A stretch of DNA of 64,000 nucleotides from Frateuria hangzhouensis (GTDB lineage: Bacteria > Pseudomonadota > Gammaproteobacteria > Xanthomonadales > Rhodanobacteraceae): contig NZ_JAPMIU010000018.1 in NCBI RefSeq assembly GCF_026410505.1, positions 1 through 64,000 on the forward strand, written 5' to 3'. Position numbers and translations under genes: made by a program. Below, piece by piece: positions 38,934-48,925 of this stretch (its first letter is position 1; every line of letters begins with the position of its first letter). The notes beneath the pieces were generated by a model. That model had not been told where the DNA came from, did no database searches, and saw nothing but the letters and a program-made list of their open reading frames with translations.

Positions 38934-39629
38934 TCAATCGCGCCGCTGCGCCACCGACAGGCCGATCAGGCGCGAGACCACCAGCGCCAGGTACATCACG
39001 CCGGTGAACATTTCCAGGTTGGCGACCGCGCGCGCCAGCGGGCTGATCGGAATCACGTCGCCGATGCCGGTGCTGGTAAACAGCGCAAAGCTCAGGAACA
39101 TCAGGTCGGTCCACGCGCGCGGCGCCCCTGCGTCCACCGAACCTGCGAACGCCCCCGGCTGCCACGCCTGGCACAACACCAGCAGGTACGTGAAAGCCCA
39201 CACCAGCAAGGTCAGCGTGGCGCCGGCGGCATACAACTCGTCGGTGGTGGCCCGTTCGTCGGCCAGCATGTAGGACACCAGGCTGCCCGCAGCGTAGAAG
39301 TAGAACGCCGCCTCGAGCGCGGCCTGCCAGGGCTGCAGTCGCTCGAGATCCAGCCCGATGTACAGCGCGTTCAACACCACCGCGGCGGTCGCGAGTACCA
39401 GGCCGGGCCACAACCGCGCCGAGGTATGCCCGATCATGCGCAGCGCCAGCAGCAGGATCAGCACGCCGAAAACGCCGACCAGGATGCGCGCGGCATGGGT
39501 CTGTTCGACAAACGGGTAAGCCAGCACGCAAGCCAGCTGCGCCACCAGCAGCAGCGCCGAAGGATGCCGGCGGAACAGAAACCACCACCGTCGGGCAGAG
39601 CGGCGCGTGGGCGTTGGGGAAGATGGCAT
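38934..39629 (-). CDS. Two-pore-helix ion channel family protein
   Basis: A 231-aa membrane protein. The C-terminal Ion_trans_2 module shows the pore region FLSFALFTSTGIGDVIPISPLA, resembling the K+ filter T-x-GYGD with Ile for Tyr, followed by the last helix LEMFTGVMYLALVVSRLIGL. N-terminal helices (LLLVAQLACVLAYPF, ILVGVFGVLILLLALRM, LVLATAAVVLNALYIGL) complete a six-helix arrangement without the charged S4 of voltage gating. The changed filter makes strict K+ selectivity uncertain. The ATG at 39627-39629 is preferred to the TTG at 39644. Confidence 0.85.
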   Translation of the reverse strand: MPSSPTPTRRSARRWWFLFRRHPSALLLVAQLACVLAYPFVEQTHAARILVGVFGVLILLLALRMIGHTSARLWPGLVLATAAVVLNALYIGLDLERLQPWQAALEAAFYFYAAGSLVSYMLADERATTDELYAAGATLTLLVWAFTYLLVLCQAWQPGAFAGSVDAGAPRAWTDLMFLSFALFTSTGIGDVIPISPLARAVANLEMFTGVMYLALVVSRLIGLSVAQRRD

Positions 39630-39965
39630 CTTGTTTCCAGGCAAGGGTGGCTACGGTTCCGGCAGTCCAGGTTCGACGCTCGCGCCGGCCGGCAAGGGGC
39701 GCAGCGGGGCGGCCGAGCGGTCTAGTGGAGCACGAAATCACGGACATCCGTCCGCGAAATGGATCCCGGTCCAGAGCCGAGACCTGGCGTCGCTGGCCGC
39801 ACGCACGCTTCACGCGGGCGCGCGCAACGTACCGCCGCCACAACAGGACTCCGGGGCGACAGACAGCCTTTCCGCCCGCGTTTATTCGGAAGCTCAAGGA
39901 TGAATTCCCGTCGCCCCGTGGTCTTGTCCAGCCCGGCAGGACGGATCCGCCTTAGGACCATCATC
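39630..39965. other. Intergenic region without a supported gene
   Basis: About 330 bases between the divergent ion-channel and beta-propeller genes. Open frames here are short and unconvincing. It should carry both promoters. No repeat or RNA structure was found. Confidence 0.45.
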
Positions 39966-41162
39966 ATGAAAAACCTGCTCCCGGCTGGCTTGATGCTCGC
40001 GTTGCTATCGATGGCCTTCATGCCCGCGATGGCCAACGCCGCCGACAACCGGCCGTCCGTGTTGCCTGCGATCAAGGCGCCGATCCTCTACACCCATGCA
40101 ACCTACTACGCCAGCGATCGCTACTTCATGCAGAGCGCCGCGTTGCGTCGCGTGAATCCGGCGACCGGCCTGGTCACCCCGCTGACGCCAAGGAAAAACG
40201 GCATCTTCTACCTGGGGGGCAGCTGGTCCCCGAATGGCAACCGGTTCGTCTACGAACGGGCAACCGAAGCCATGAACGACCGGTCGAAGCTCTTTACCGC
40301 GGACAAGTACGGAGCTTCCAGAATGCTGCTCACGCCGACCCTGGGCAAGTATCAGCAAGCCACTTGGGGACCGGGCAGGCTGATCGCCTTCATCGACGCT
40401 ACCCGTCAATGCCTTTCCTCGGTGCGGCCCGACGCAACGGGCCTGCGCACGCTGTTCTGCCCGACGTTCATGGACAACAGCCTGGAAATTGTCTGGCAGG
40501 ATCCGCAATGGACGCCGGACGGCAAGGCCATCGTGCTCCAGGTCGGTCAATGGGTCGAAAGCGGCCTGGCGCTTGACTGGTATACCTCCGTTTACCGCGT
40601 CAATGCGGCCACCGGGAACGCAAGGCTGATCTTCAGGCAAAAGCAGGCCGAACAGGACATGCAGTTGGCCATTTCGCCCGACGGGACCCAGGGGGTCTAT
40701 TCGCTGGTTTCGGACATGATCCGGGTGGATTTCCGCACCGGCAAACAAACCACGGTCACGAGGCCCGATGCCGGCGTCGGGGCGTCCTACAGCGAGCACT
40801 ATTCGCCCGATGGCAAGCACATTGCGTTTGCACACCATTTTTCGCTGGACGATCCGGACCACAAAGAGCACGTGATCGGTTACATCGGCATCTATGTGAT
40901 GCGTGCGGACGGCACACACATGAGGATGATCAACGTCGAACGGAACAACAACCTCGAGCAGACGATACAAATCCAGACGTCGGTGGCAGGATGGTCCGGT
41001 GATGGCTCACAAGTGCTTCTCAACCGCACGTGCGCACATCTCGAACATGGCGAGTACGTTCCCTATCCCTCCCTGCGCATGGTCGATGTAGCTACGCGCA
41101 AGGTCGTGCCACTGGATCATGCCAAAGGCTTTGCCGGGGAAGGCGCGTGGTTCCAGCATTGA
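39966..41162 (+). CDS. Secreted TolB-like beta-propeller protein (paralogue 2)
   Basis: A 398-aa exported protein. The signal peptide (NLLPAGLMLALLSMAFMPAMA) is followed by PD40-type blades: GGSWSPNGNRFVYERA, PQWTPDGKAIVLQ, LAISPDGTQGVYSLVSD, EHYSPDGKHIAFAHHF and AGWSGDGSQVLLNR. The opening ILYTHATYYASDRY and the final KGFAGEGAWFQH mirror the paralogue at 19798-20940 (SILFTQVHY... and GTAGKGAWSQP). Identity is moderate, so the duplication is old. The function is unknown. Confidence 0.8.
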   Translation: MKNLLPAGLMLALLSMAFMPAMANAADNRPSVLPAIKAPILYTHATYYASDRYFMQSAALRRVNPATGLVTPLTPRKNGIFYLGGSWSPNGNRFVYERATEAMNDRSKLFTADKYGASRMLLTPTLGKYQQATWGPGRLIAFIDATRQCLSSVRPDATGLRTLFCPTFMDNSLEIVWQDPQWTPDGKAIVLQVGQWVESGLALDWYTSVYRVNAATGNARLIFRQKQAEQDMQLAISPDGTQGVYSLVSDMIRVDFRTGKQTTVTRPDAGVGASYSEHYSPDGKHIAFAHHFSLDDPDHKEHVIGYIGIYVMRADGTHMRMINVERNNNLEQTIQIQTSVAGWSGDGSQVLLNRTCAHLEHGEYVPYPSLRMVDVATRKVVPLDHAKGFAGEGAWFQH

Positions 41163-41201
41163 CCGGGCGCAGCACGCCTCCCGTTGGTGGCACGAAAGCA
41201 A

Positions 41202-42133
41202 CTATTTCGATTCGGCCGATTCGCTCGCCTTTCCCGATCGCGCCTGCTCCCGGGCCAACCGCGCGTCCAGGCTCGCGGTAGCGGTCGCGGCATAGGCCCG
41301 GCACGCGCCGGCATCGAGCAGCGGCCCGACGTCGGCGGGCGACTGCCGCCGCGCCACCTTTTCCCAGAAGCCGCTCGCGCCGGGATGCGGGGTCAGCAGG
41401 ATATCGCAGGGCAACGCCGCCACGGTGGCGATCGCCTGGCGGAACGCAGCGACGTGGCGCGGATGGTCGCCGAAGCGAAAGCCCGGCGCGGCAATCGCGC
41501 TGAGGCTGTCCGCGTAGACCATGCGCAGGCATCCCTCATCGCCACACGAGACCCAGGTCCACGACATGCTGCCGGGCGTGTGGCCGGGCGTGCCGTGGGC
41601 CGTGACCACCACCGTGCCCAGCCGCAGGGTTTGCCCATCGCGCACCGGCCTGGCGTCGTGTACCGGCGGGTAGCCCGGGTTCAGGCCGTACTGCGGATCG
41701 GCGCGATTGGCACCGCCCCGCGCCAGCGCCGCACCCCGGCCACGCTCGCCAGCACCTGGGCGCCGCTGTCGCGCTGCAACGCGGCGATGCCGCCGGCGTG
41801 GTCCGGGTGCGCGTGCGAGTTGAGGATCCACTTGATCTCGCTCACCTGAAACCCCAGCGTCCGGACGTTCGCCTCGATCACCGACGCGGACGCCGGCAGG
41901 CCACCATCGAACAGCGCCAGCCCCTGCCCCGTGTCCACAAGTATCGCGGACAGGCCATGCGGCCCCACGTACCAGGTGTTGCCGTAGATACGAAACGGCT
42001 GCTGCGGCGCGTTCCACTGCCGATGGTCGATATCCCGCGAAGAACCGTCCGGCAGCTGATCCGCCCGAGCGGTGGACAGAACCGTGACCAAGCCGAACGC
42101 CAGCGCGACGCGTACCAGGATGCCCAGGGACAT
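41202..42133 (-). pseudogene. Subclass B3 metallo-beta-lactamase, frameshifted
   Basis: The first 130 codons give a signal peptide and the B3 start: WNAPQQPFRIYGNTWYVG, ILVDTGQGLALFDGGLP and the zinc motif NSHAHPDHAGG (HxHxDH). After LASVAG the frame runs into VRRWRGAVPIAPIRSTA and a stop at 41681. In another frame the family sequence resumes at once: ALARGGANRADPQYGLNPGYPP, HGTPGHTPGSMSW (third zinc His), VYADSLSAI and LTPHPGASGFWEK, ending at 41202. The shift lies at about 41727-41744 and equals one inserted base (or two lost). All six zinc ligands survive in the two parts. It is either a recent pseudogene or a sequencing error. If restored, the product is a periplasmic lactamase or related hydrolase of about 310 aa. 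Confidence 0.85.
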
Positions 42134-42400
42134 GGGGAACTCTCCGTCGTAAAGCAGGCAGCATCACCAGAGGCACTGGCATGCCGCCGGCGGACTTCTG
42201 ACCTTTTGCGGGCATGCGCCTTTTAAGAAGCACCGGCTCTGTGCGATAGGTGGCTACTCCGACACGCGGTGCCCCTCCCGCGCAATGGCGTGGGAGGGAG
42301 AGGTTGCTCCCTTCCCGCGCCCGATTCACACCTGCAGCCCGCCCGACCATACTTGGAGCAGCCCCCGCAATGTCACCGGGCGCGATCACCCGGCCGGACC

Positions 42401-43291
42401 ATGACTGCGAAGCTGCCTCCCCTCACCGAACTGCTCGATCTCATGCCCGACGCAGTGTGCGTCGTCGATGCCGAAGGTTACGTCCTGTTCGTCAGTGCAA
42501 GTTTCCAGCGCATCTTCGGCTACGCACCCGACGAGATCATCGGCCGGCGGATATTCGAACTGGTCCACCCCGACGACCGTGCAACGACCATGCAGCAGGC
42601 CCAACAGGTCATGGGCGGTTCGCTGCAACGGCACTTCCGCAATCGCTACATCCACAAGGATGGCCACGCCGTGGACATCCAATGGTCGGCTCGCTGGCTG
42701 CCCGACTATGGCGTGCGGATCGGGGTGGCCCATGAGGTGACCGAACTGCGGCGCGCCGAGCGGGAGCTCGAGTACCGCGCCAGCCACGATCCCTTGACCG
42801 GATTGCCCAACCGCCACCGGTTGCGTCAGGAACTGCAATACGCCATCGCGCAGGCCGCGCAGACCGGCGGCGGCCTGGCGCTGCTCTTCCTGGACCTCGA
42901 CGGCTTCAAGGCGATCAACGACCGGTACGGGCACGACGCCGGGGATCGCTTGCTGTACGAGGCGGCGCGACGGCTGCAGCAGGGTCTTCGGCAGGGCGAT
43001 CTGGTCGCCCGCGTCGGCGGTGACGAGTTTGTCGCCGTGCTCCCCGGCTGCCGTGATGCCGAGGCCGCCCGCGCCGTCGCGCAGAGCCTCCGCGCCTGCC
43101 TGCGACCGCCCTGTACGCTGCCCGAAGGCTCGTTTCGACTCGATGCCAGCATCGGGATCGCCTGCTTCCCCGTGGACGGAAGCGACCCGGACGCCCTGCT
43201 GACGCAGGCCGATCACGCGATGTACGTGGCCAAACGCCACAGGCACGGCGTGGATGGCCTCGGCCCGTCGCACGACACCTCGGCCGACTGA
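42401..43291 (+). CDS. PAS-GGDEF diguanylate cyclase
   Basis: A 296-aa cytoplasmic enzyme. A PAS domain occupies about residues 8-125 (LLDLMPDAVCVVDAEGYVLF, RIFGYAPDEIIGRRIFELVHPDD). The GGDEF domain follows (SHDPLTGLPNRHRLRQEL, LLFLDLDGFKAINDRYGHDAG). The active site GGDEF is at 206-210. An I-site RQGD lies at 197-200, so feedback inhibition is expected. No membrane segment is present. It is the second c-di-GMP synthase in the window. Confidence 0.94.
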   Translation: MTAKLPPLTELLDLMPDAVCVVDAEGYVLFVSASFQRIFGYAPDEIIGRRIFELVHPDDRATTMQQAQQVMGGSLQRHFRNRYIHKDGHAVDIQWSARWLPDYGVRIGVAHEVTELRRAERELEYRASHDPLTGLPNRHRLRQELQYAIAQAAQTGGGLALLFLDLDGFKAINDRYGHDAGDRLLYEAARRLQQGLRQGDLVARVGGDEFVAVLPGCRDAEAARAVAQSLRACLRPPCTLPEGSFRLDASIGIACFPVDGSDPDALLTQADHAMYVAKRHRHGVDGLGPSHDTSAD

Positions 43292-43527
43292 TGGGGGCCC
43301 GCTGACGGAGTCGGCCCTGCCGCAAGCCGTGCTCACGCTCCGGAGTCGCGACCTTCACACGCAGCCGTGACCGCACCTGCGTAGCGTTGACGGCGACCTG
43401 TGCAGCGTGCGCTGCCCGGATCAAGCGATCGTCGCGAATACGTTGGGTTTTGCGGGTGGACAACGAAGGAGATCCGCTTGGCGGCTGCCGCGCGTGGGCT
43501 TCCGATCGGCCTCCGGCTCGCGCAGGA

Positions 43528-44286
43528 TCAACCGCTGCGCGGCATCGCGTCGATCAGCGGCTTGATCAGCTCCAGCGGCAGCGGGAACACGATCGTGGAA
43601 GCCTTGCCGTTGCTGGACATGTCGGCCAGCGTCTGCAGATAGCGAAGCGACAGCGCCTGCGACTGCTGCGACAGCATCGCGGCGGCGTCGCGCAACTTTT
43701 CCGCGGCCTGCAGCTCGCCCTCGGCATGGATCACCTTGGCGCGCCGCTCGCGTTCGGCCTCGGCCTGGCGGGCGATCGCGCGCACCATGGTGTCGTTGAG
43801 GTCGACGTCCTTGATCTCCACGTTGGTGACCTTGATGCCCCAAGGATCGGTCGCCTCGTCGAGGATCGTCTGCAGCGTCTGGTTGATCGAATCGCGTTGC
43901 GACAGGATCTCGTCCAGTTCGTGCTGGCCCAGCACCGAACGCAGCCGCGTCTGCGCCAGCTGGCTGGTGGCCTGCAGGAAGTTCTCCACCTGCAGCACCG
44001 ACTTGTCCGGTTCCACCACGCGGAAATACACCACCGCATTGACCCGCACCGAGACGTTGTCGCGCGAGATCACGTCCTGCGGCGGCACGTCCATTACCGT
44101 CACGCGCAGGTCCACCCGCATCATCCGCTGGATCACCGGAACCAGCAGCACCAGCCCCGGCCCCTTGGTACCGGTGTAGCGGCCGAGCGTGAGCACCACG
44201 CCGCGCTGGTACTCGGGCAACACCTTGATCGCCAGCACCAGCAACACGACGACGATCACCACCAACACACCGGCAAATCCGAACAT
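43528..44286 (-). CDS. Slipin (stomatin-like, SPFH domain) protein
   Basis: A 252-aa inner-membrane scaffold protein. One N-terminal helix ([19 protein letters not shown]) leads into the SPFH domain: [44 protein letters not shown] and [17 protein letters not shown]. The C-terminal helix [20 protein letters not shown] and final [12 protein letters not shown] are typical. It follows NfeD by 22 nt, the classical slipin-NfeD operon, in which the NfeD protease cuts the C-terminal region of the slipin in archaeal models. Confidence 0.95.
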   Translation of the reverse strand: MFGFAGVLVVIVVVLLVLAIKVLPEYQRGVVLTLGRYTGTKGPGLVLLVPVIQRMMRVDLRVTVMDVPPQDVISRDNVSVRVNAVVYFRVVEPDKSVLQVENFLQATSQLAQTRLRSVLGQHELDEILSQRDSINQTLQTILDEATDPWGIKVTNVEIKDVDLNDTMVRAIARQAEAERERRAKVIHAEGELQAAEKLRDAAAMLSQQSQALSLRYLQTLADMSSNGKASTIVFPLPLELIKPLIDAMPRSG

Positions 44287-44308
44287 GAGCGTTCTCCCGT
44301 GAAACCGA

Positions 44309-45739
44309 TCAGGTAGGCTCGACCCACAGCAACAGGCCGTCGCGACGCAGCACCCGCACGCGGGCGCCTGCAGGCAGCGCGACGGTGCAACGCACGCGCC
44401 AGCGCTCGCCCTGGATGCGCGCCCAGCCTTCGCCGCCCTCACCCACCGGCTGCAGCAGCTCGCCGACGGTCGCCTGCATGGATTGCTCGACGCTGAAGTG
44501 CGGGGCGCGCCGCGCGCGCATCGCCAGTCGCAACAACACGCCAAGGCCCACCATGGCGCAGAATGCGAGGCCCGCGATCACGCCCAGATTCACGCCGTAG
44601 CCGGGCACGCCGGTACGGAACAGCATGATCGAGCCGACCACGAACGCGATCAGCCCGCCGATGCCGAGCGCGCCCACGCTTGGACTGAACGCCTCGGCGA
44701 CCAGCAGGCCGATGCCCAGCGCCATCAGCGCCAGCCCCGCATAATTCACCGGCAGCAACTGCAGCGCATACAGACCGATCAACAGGCAGATGCCGCCAGT
44801 GATGCCGGGCAGCAACGCGCCGGGATGGAATGCCTCCAGGATCAGTCCGTAGATGCCCGCGAGCAGCAGCATGTAGGCGATGGTCGGGTTGGTGATGGTG
44901 GCGAGGAAACGGTTGCGCCAGCCGGGCGCGTAGTCGCGCAGCGGGAGGCCGGTCAGATGCAGCACCAGCCTGCGCTCGCCGATGCGCACGGTGCGGCCAT
45001 CGACCTGCGCCAGCAGCGCGGTCGCGTCGCTGGCCACGATATCGATCACGTGTTCTTGCATCGCCTCGCTGGCGGTCAGCGTGGCCGCGCCTCGCACCGC
45101 CTGTTCGGCCCATGCCGCGTTGCGGCCGCGCAGTTGCGCCAGCGAGCGGATGTAGGCGATCGCGTCATTGAGCGCCTTGTTCGACTCGGCGTTTCCTGCC
45201 GGCGTTTTGTCATCGTCCTTCGATGAACTGCTGCCCTGCGGCGCACTGCTGCCTTTTGCCGGGCCGGTGCCCTTCGATGCCGATGGCCGGTCGCTTCCCG
45301 GTGCAGGCATCGGCGTGTCGCCGCCCAGCGACACCGGCGTGGCCGCGCCCAAATGCGTGGCCGGCGCCATCGCGGCCACATGGCAGGCATACAGGATGTA
45401 AGTGCCGGCCGACGCCGCCCGCGCACCGCCCGGCGCCACGTAGCCGAGCACCGGCACGTCCGAGGCCAGGATGTCGGCGATGATCGGCCGCATCGACTCG
45501 GCCAGGCCGCCCGGCGTATCCATCTGCAGCACGATCGCCGCAGCGCCGTCGTCGGTGGCGCGCCGCATCGCATCGTCCACGTATTCCGCGGCCGCGGGGC
45601 CGATCGGCCCGGACAGCTCGATCCGTGCCACGAACGTGCCGCTACCCGGGTCGCCAGCGGGCGACCGGGAAGCGAGTGCGCCCAGGCCCGACACCAGGAG
45701 GGCCGCGGCAGTCCACCAGCTCCATGTCCGTCGCGCCAT
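44309..45739 (-). CDS. NfeD-family membrane serine protease with acidic/Ser-rich insert
   Basis: A 476-aa protein. After a signal/anchor helix, the ClpP-like protease domain has [14 protein letters not shown] and [12 protein letters not shown] (catalytic Ser in SAG). Between it and the lysine segment [21 protein letters not shown] (candidate general base Lys) lies a low-complexity insert of about 45 residues containing [20 protein letters not shown]. Four or five membrane helices and a C-terminal OB-fold ([16 protein letters not shown]) complete the long-NfeD architecture. The ATG at 45737-45739 has GGAGG upstream. Its operon partner is the slipin, its probable substrate or scaffold. Confidence 0.93.
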   Translation of the reverse strand: MARRTWSWWTAAALLVSGLGALASRSPAGDPGSGTFVARIELSGPIGPAAAEYVDDAMRRATDDGAAAIVLQMDTPGGLAESMRPIIADILASDVPVLGYVAPGGARAASAGTYILYACHVAAMAPATHLGAATPVSLGGDTPMPAPGSDRPSASKGTGPAKGSSAPQGSSSSKDDDKTPAGNAESNKALNDAIAYIRSLAQLRGRNAAWAEQAVRGAATLTASEAMQEHVIDIVASDATALLAQVDGRTVRIGERRLVLHLTGLPLRDYAPGWRNRFLATITNPTIAYMLLLAGIYGLILEAFHPGALLPGITGGICLLIGLYALQLLPVNYAGLALMALGIGLLVAEAFSPSVGALGIGGLIAFVVGSIMLFRTGVPGYGVNLGVIAGLAFCAMVGLGVLLRLAMRARRAPHFSVEQSMQATVGELLQPVGEGGEGWARIQGERWRVRCTVALPAGARVRVLRRDGLLLWVEPT

Positions 45740-45923
45740 GGCACGTGCCTCCGCTATCGGCCATGCCACTGTGCGCCGGGATGCCTCGTTTTCGTGTTAA
45801 CGCTGGCCCGCCGCTACACCCGCGCCGATCGCGCGGCGTTCTGCCGCGTGCGGACGACCGGTCGCACGCGGGCGGCATCGCCCGCGCCTGGACGTCCGCA
45901 CGAACCCGAGGGTCGGCCTCCGT

Positions 45924-48053
45924 CTAGACGTCCAGGGCATCCCGTTGCAGCAGCAGCTTGCGGATCGCGCGGGCGAGCGCATCGCGCGTATACGGCTTGC
46001 TCAAGAGGCTCACCCCGGCGTCCAGCCGTCCATCGTGCACGATCGCGTCGCGTGGGTAGCCGGAGGTGAAGAGGATCCCGATGCCGGGGGCGATTTCCCG
46101 CGCCTGGCGGGCCAGCAGCGTACTTTTCAGCGGGCCGGGCATCACCACATCGGTAAAAAGCAGGTCCACGCCAGGGTCGGCCTGCAGCTCGGCCAGTGCT
46201 TCCTGGCCGCTGGACGCCTTGCGCACGGCGTAACCGAGGTGGGTGAGCATCTCCACGACCGTGGCGCGTACCTGCACATCGTCCTCGACGACCAGGATGG
46301 TTTCGGACCCGCCGACCGCCGGTAACGACGCCGTCACCGGCTCGTCGACCGCCACGCCGTCCACGCGCGGCAGGTAGATATTCACGGTCGTGCCGATGCC
46401 GACCGCGCTGTCGATCGAAACGTGCCCGCCGCTCTGCTTGACGAAGCCGTAAACCATGCTGAGCCCCAGACCGCTGCCGAGGCCTTCGGGCTTGGTAGTG
46501 AAGAACGGCTCAAAGGCCTGCCGGCAGACCTCCCCGGACATGCCGCCACCGGTGTCGGACACCGACAGCAGGACATAGTCGCCCGGCTCGGGCACATCCA
46601 TCCCGGCCGCGCCGCCGCCGACGGTGATGTTGTGTGCCTTAAGCACCAGCCGGCCTTCGCCCGCCATCGCATCGCGCGCGTTGATGGCCAGGTTGAGCAA
46701 GGCGTTCTCCATTTGCGCCGGATCGGCACAGATGGACCACAAATTGCCCACGGCGGAGGTTTCCAGGGCGATGGCTTCGCCGATCACGCGGCGCAGCATG
46801 TCGGCCAAGCCGTTCATCAGCCGCGCCGCATCCAGCACCTGCGGCTGCAAGGGCTGGCGCCGCGCAAACGCCAGCAGTTGCGCGGCGAGCTTGGCGCCGC
46901 GCTCTACCGCGACCAGGGCGTTGCCGACCCGCTTTCCGGCCCTGGCATCGTCGTCCCCGAGACCGGCCTGGAGCAATTGCAGGTTGCCGCCGATGACCTG
47001 CAACAGATTGTTGAAATCATGCGCCACGCCACCGGTGAGCCGTCCAACGGCCTCCATCTTCTGGGCCTGGTACAGCGCCGCCTCGGCCTGCGCCAGGTCC
47101 GCGGTGCGCGTTTGCACCAGTTCCTCGAGATGTTCGCGGTGCTTCTGCAGGTCTTCGTGGGCGCGCACGCGCGCCGTCACGTCGTGGCCCAGCACGAAGA
47201 TGCCCGACACATGGCCATCGGGCTCATGGATGGGCTGGTAGATGAAGTCCAGGAAGAATTCGGTCGGCACGCCGTCGCGCTGGAGCAGCACACGTTCTTC
47301 GCGCCCCACATACGCCTCGGCCGTGGCGAGCACGCGCTCCAGCAGGCCGATGAAACCCTGTTCGACCACCTCGGGCAGGGCCTGCGCCATGGGCAGGCCG
47401 ATGAGATTCTGGCGCCCGACCATTCCGCGGTAGGCCGCGTTGGCGATTTCGAAGATCAGATCCGGGCCGCGCAGAATGCAGACGAAGCCCGGTGCCTGCT
47501 CGAACAGTTGCCGGAGGTGCTGGCGCTCACGTTCCAGCACGAAGTTTTCCTGCTGCAGGCGCTGGGCGCGGTGGAAGATGCCGGCCTGCAACCGCTCCAG
47601 GCTACTGGACGGGCCCTCGTCGCCGGATTCCCCGGCCGGGGGCGTCCGGCGCAGCCGATGCAGCTCGGTGACATCCTCCGTGTACTGCAGGATCCAGCCC
47701 ACTTCACCCTGTTCGTCGAACAGCGGCGTGTGGGTCGCGCTCCAGTAGCGGTCCTGCAGCACCACGCCCTGCGCCGTGTGCTGTGTGACCTTGTAGGGAA
47801 TCAATGCGAGCGTATCGGCACGCCCCGTGGCCAGCACGCGCTCCAGCGACGCACGCAGCATGAGCGCGCCCGCCCGGTTGGGGTCGCCCGGCTCGTCGGG
47901 AAACACGTCGAACAGGCAACGTCCCTCGAGTTCCTCCATCCGGCTGGCGGTCGTCTGCAGATAGGCGCGATTGGCCGTCACGTAGCGAAACTGCCGGTCG
48001 AGCACCGTGAACGGCGCCGGCGCGTGCTCGAAAATCTGCCTGAAGTCCTTCAT
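45924..48053 (-). CDS. Hybrid sensor histidine kinase (PAS-PAS-HK-REC)
   Basis: A 709-aa soluble sensor. PAS1 spans about 5-130 (FEHAPAPFTVLDRQFRYVTA) and PAS2 about 183-295 (FEQAPGFVCILRGPDLIFEI). A coiled linker leads to the H-box GGVAHDFNNLLQVIGGNL with His345. The ATPase domain has NLAINARDAM, SVSDTGGGMSGEV and GLGSGLGLSMVYGF. The terminal REC domain (ETILVVEDDVQVRATVVEML) carries phospho-acceptor Asp635 in LLFTDVVMPG. No membrane helices or separate output gene are present. The PAS domains suggest an internal redox or small-molecule signal; the target is unknown. GAGGGG precedes the ATG. Confidence 0.94.
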   Translation of the reverse strand: MKDFRQIFEHAPAPFTVLDRQFRYVTANRAYLQTTASRMEELEGRCLFDVFPDEPGDPNRAGALMLRASLERVLATGRADTLALIPYKVTQHTAQGVVLQDRYWSATHTPLFDEQGEVGWILQYTEDVTELHRLRRTPPAGESGDEGPSSSLERLQAGIFHRAQRLQQENFVLERERQHLRQLFEQAPGFVCILRGPDLIFEIANAAYRGMVGRQNLIGLPMAQALPEVVEQGFIGLLERVLATAEAYVGREERVLLQRDGVPTEFFLDFIYQPIHEPDGHVSGIFVLGHDVTARVRAHEDLQKHREHLEELVQTRTADLAQAEAALYQAQKMEAVGRLTGGVAHDFNNLLQVIGGNLQLLQAGLGDDDARAGKRVGNALVAVERGAKLAAQLLAFARRQPLQPQVLDAARLMNGLADMLRRVIGEAIALETSAVGNLWSICADPAQMENALLNLAINARDAMAGEGRLVLKAHNITVGGGAAGMDVPEPGDYVLLSVSDTGGGMSGEVCRQAFEPFFTTKPEGLGSGLGLSMVYGFVKQSGGHVSIDSAVGIGTTVNIYLPRVDGVAVDEPVTASLPAVGGSETILVVEDDVQVRATVVEMLTHLGYAVRKASSGQEALAELQADPGVDLLFTDVVMPGPLKSTLLARQAREIAPGIGILFTSGYPRDAIVHDGRLDAGVSLLSKPYTRDALARAIRKLLLQRDALDV

Positions 48054-48326
48054 CCGCCCCTCGTCTGCGCCGCCGGGACACCCGCCCCGCCGCTGCCGGT
48101 ACCCGCAGGCGACCGATTCAGACATGGTAGCAGTGCGCCCCGGCCACGCCCGCACGCCCGCGAAAGGTCGCCCCTTGCAGGGGCGCGCTTGGGCGCGACT
48201 GCGATCCGACGCCCCAGAGACGCTCCTTCGGACATCCCGGCTCTTCCTCTGGCCGTGTCGATCCGGACACCGCTCGTTCGTCGTGGGAATGCACGACATC
48301 CCCGACAAGAACCCAGGAGAACGCCC

Positions 48327-48806
48327 ATGTCCCACAAGAACACCGTCTGCCTCTGGTACGACGGCACCGCGCTGGAGGCCGCGCGGTTCTATGCCGAAAC
48401 CTTTCCGGACAGCTCGGTCGGCGCCGTCCATCACGCGCCGGGCGACTTCCCCTCGGGCAAGCAGGGCGATGTGCTGACGGTCGAGTTCACCGTCATGGGC
48501 ATCCCGTGCGTGGGCCTGAACGGCGGACCGGCGTTCAAGCACGATGAGGCGTTTTCCTTTCAGGTGGCGACCGACGACCAGGCCGAAACCGACCGGTTGT
48601 GGAACGCGATCATCGACAACGGCGGCCAGGCCAGCGCCTGCGGCTGGTGCAGGGACCAGTGGGGGCTGTCGTGGCAGATCACCCCGCGCGCCCTGCTCGC
48701 CGCGGTCAACGACCCCGATCGGGCCGCCGCCAAGCGCGCTTTCGACGCCATGATGGAGATGACGAAAATCGACATCGCCGCGATCGAAGCCGCGCGCCGC
48801 GGATGA
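48327..48806 (+). CDS. VOC-superfamily protein (PhnB/3-demethylubiquinone methyltransferase-like)
   Basis: A 159-aa protein of the 3-dmu-9_3-mt/PhnB branch of the vicinal-oxygen-chelate fold. LWYDGTALEAARFYAETFPDSSV, VLTVEFTVMGIPCVGLNGGP and the CGWCRDQWGLSWQITP segment are typical. The family name comes from a similarity, not from proven methyl transfer; many are of unknown function. CAGGAG precedes the ATG at 48327. Confidence 0.92.
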   Translation: MSHKNTVCLWYDGTALEAARFYAETFPDSSVGAVHHAPGDFPSGKQGDVLTVEFTVMGIPCVGLNGGPAFKHDEAFSFQVATDDQAETDRLWNAIIDNGGQASACGWCRDQWGLSWQITPRALLAAVNDPDRAAAKRAFDAMMEMTKIDIAAIEAARRG

Positions 48807-48925
48807 TGCTGGCGCCTGCCAGGCCGAACACCGCCGAGCCGGCTGGCGCTCCACGCCGTTTGCGCACCATGCCCTGCCAAACCCGCCCCCGGCGCCCGCT
48901 GGCGCCCCCAATCCGGAACCCATTC

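Noticed and set aside
48174-48203. Further family A repeat
   Set aside because: TTGCAGGGGCGCGCTTGGGCGCGACTGC resembles one arm, but no inverted partner is clear, so it was kept as a possible relic only.
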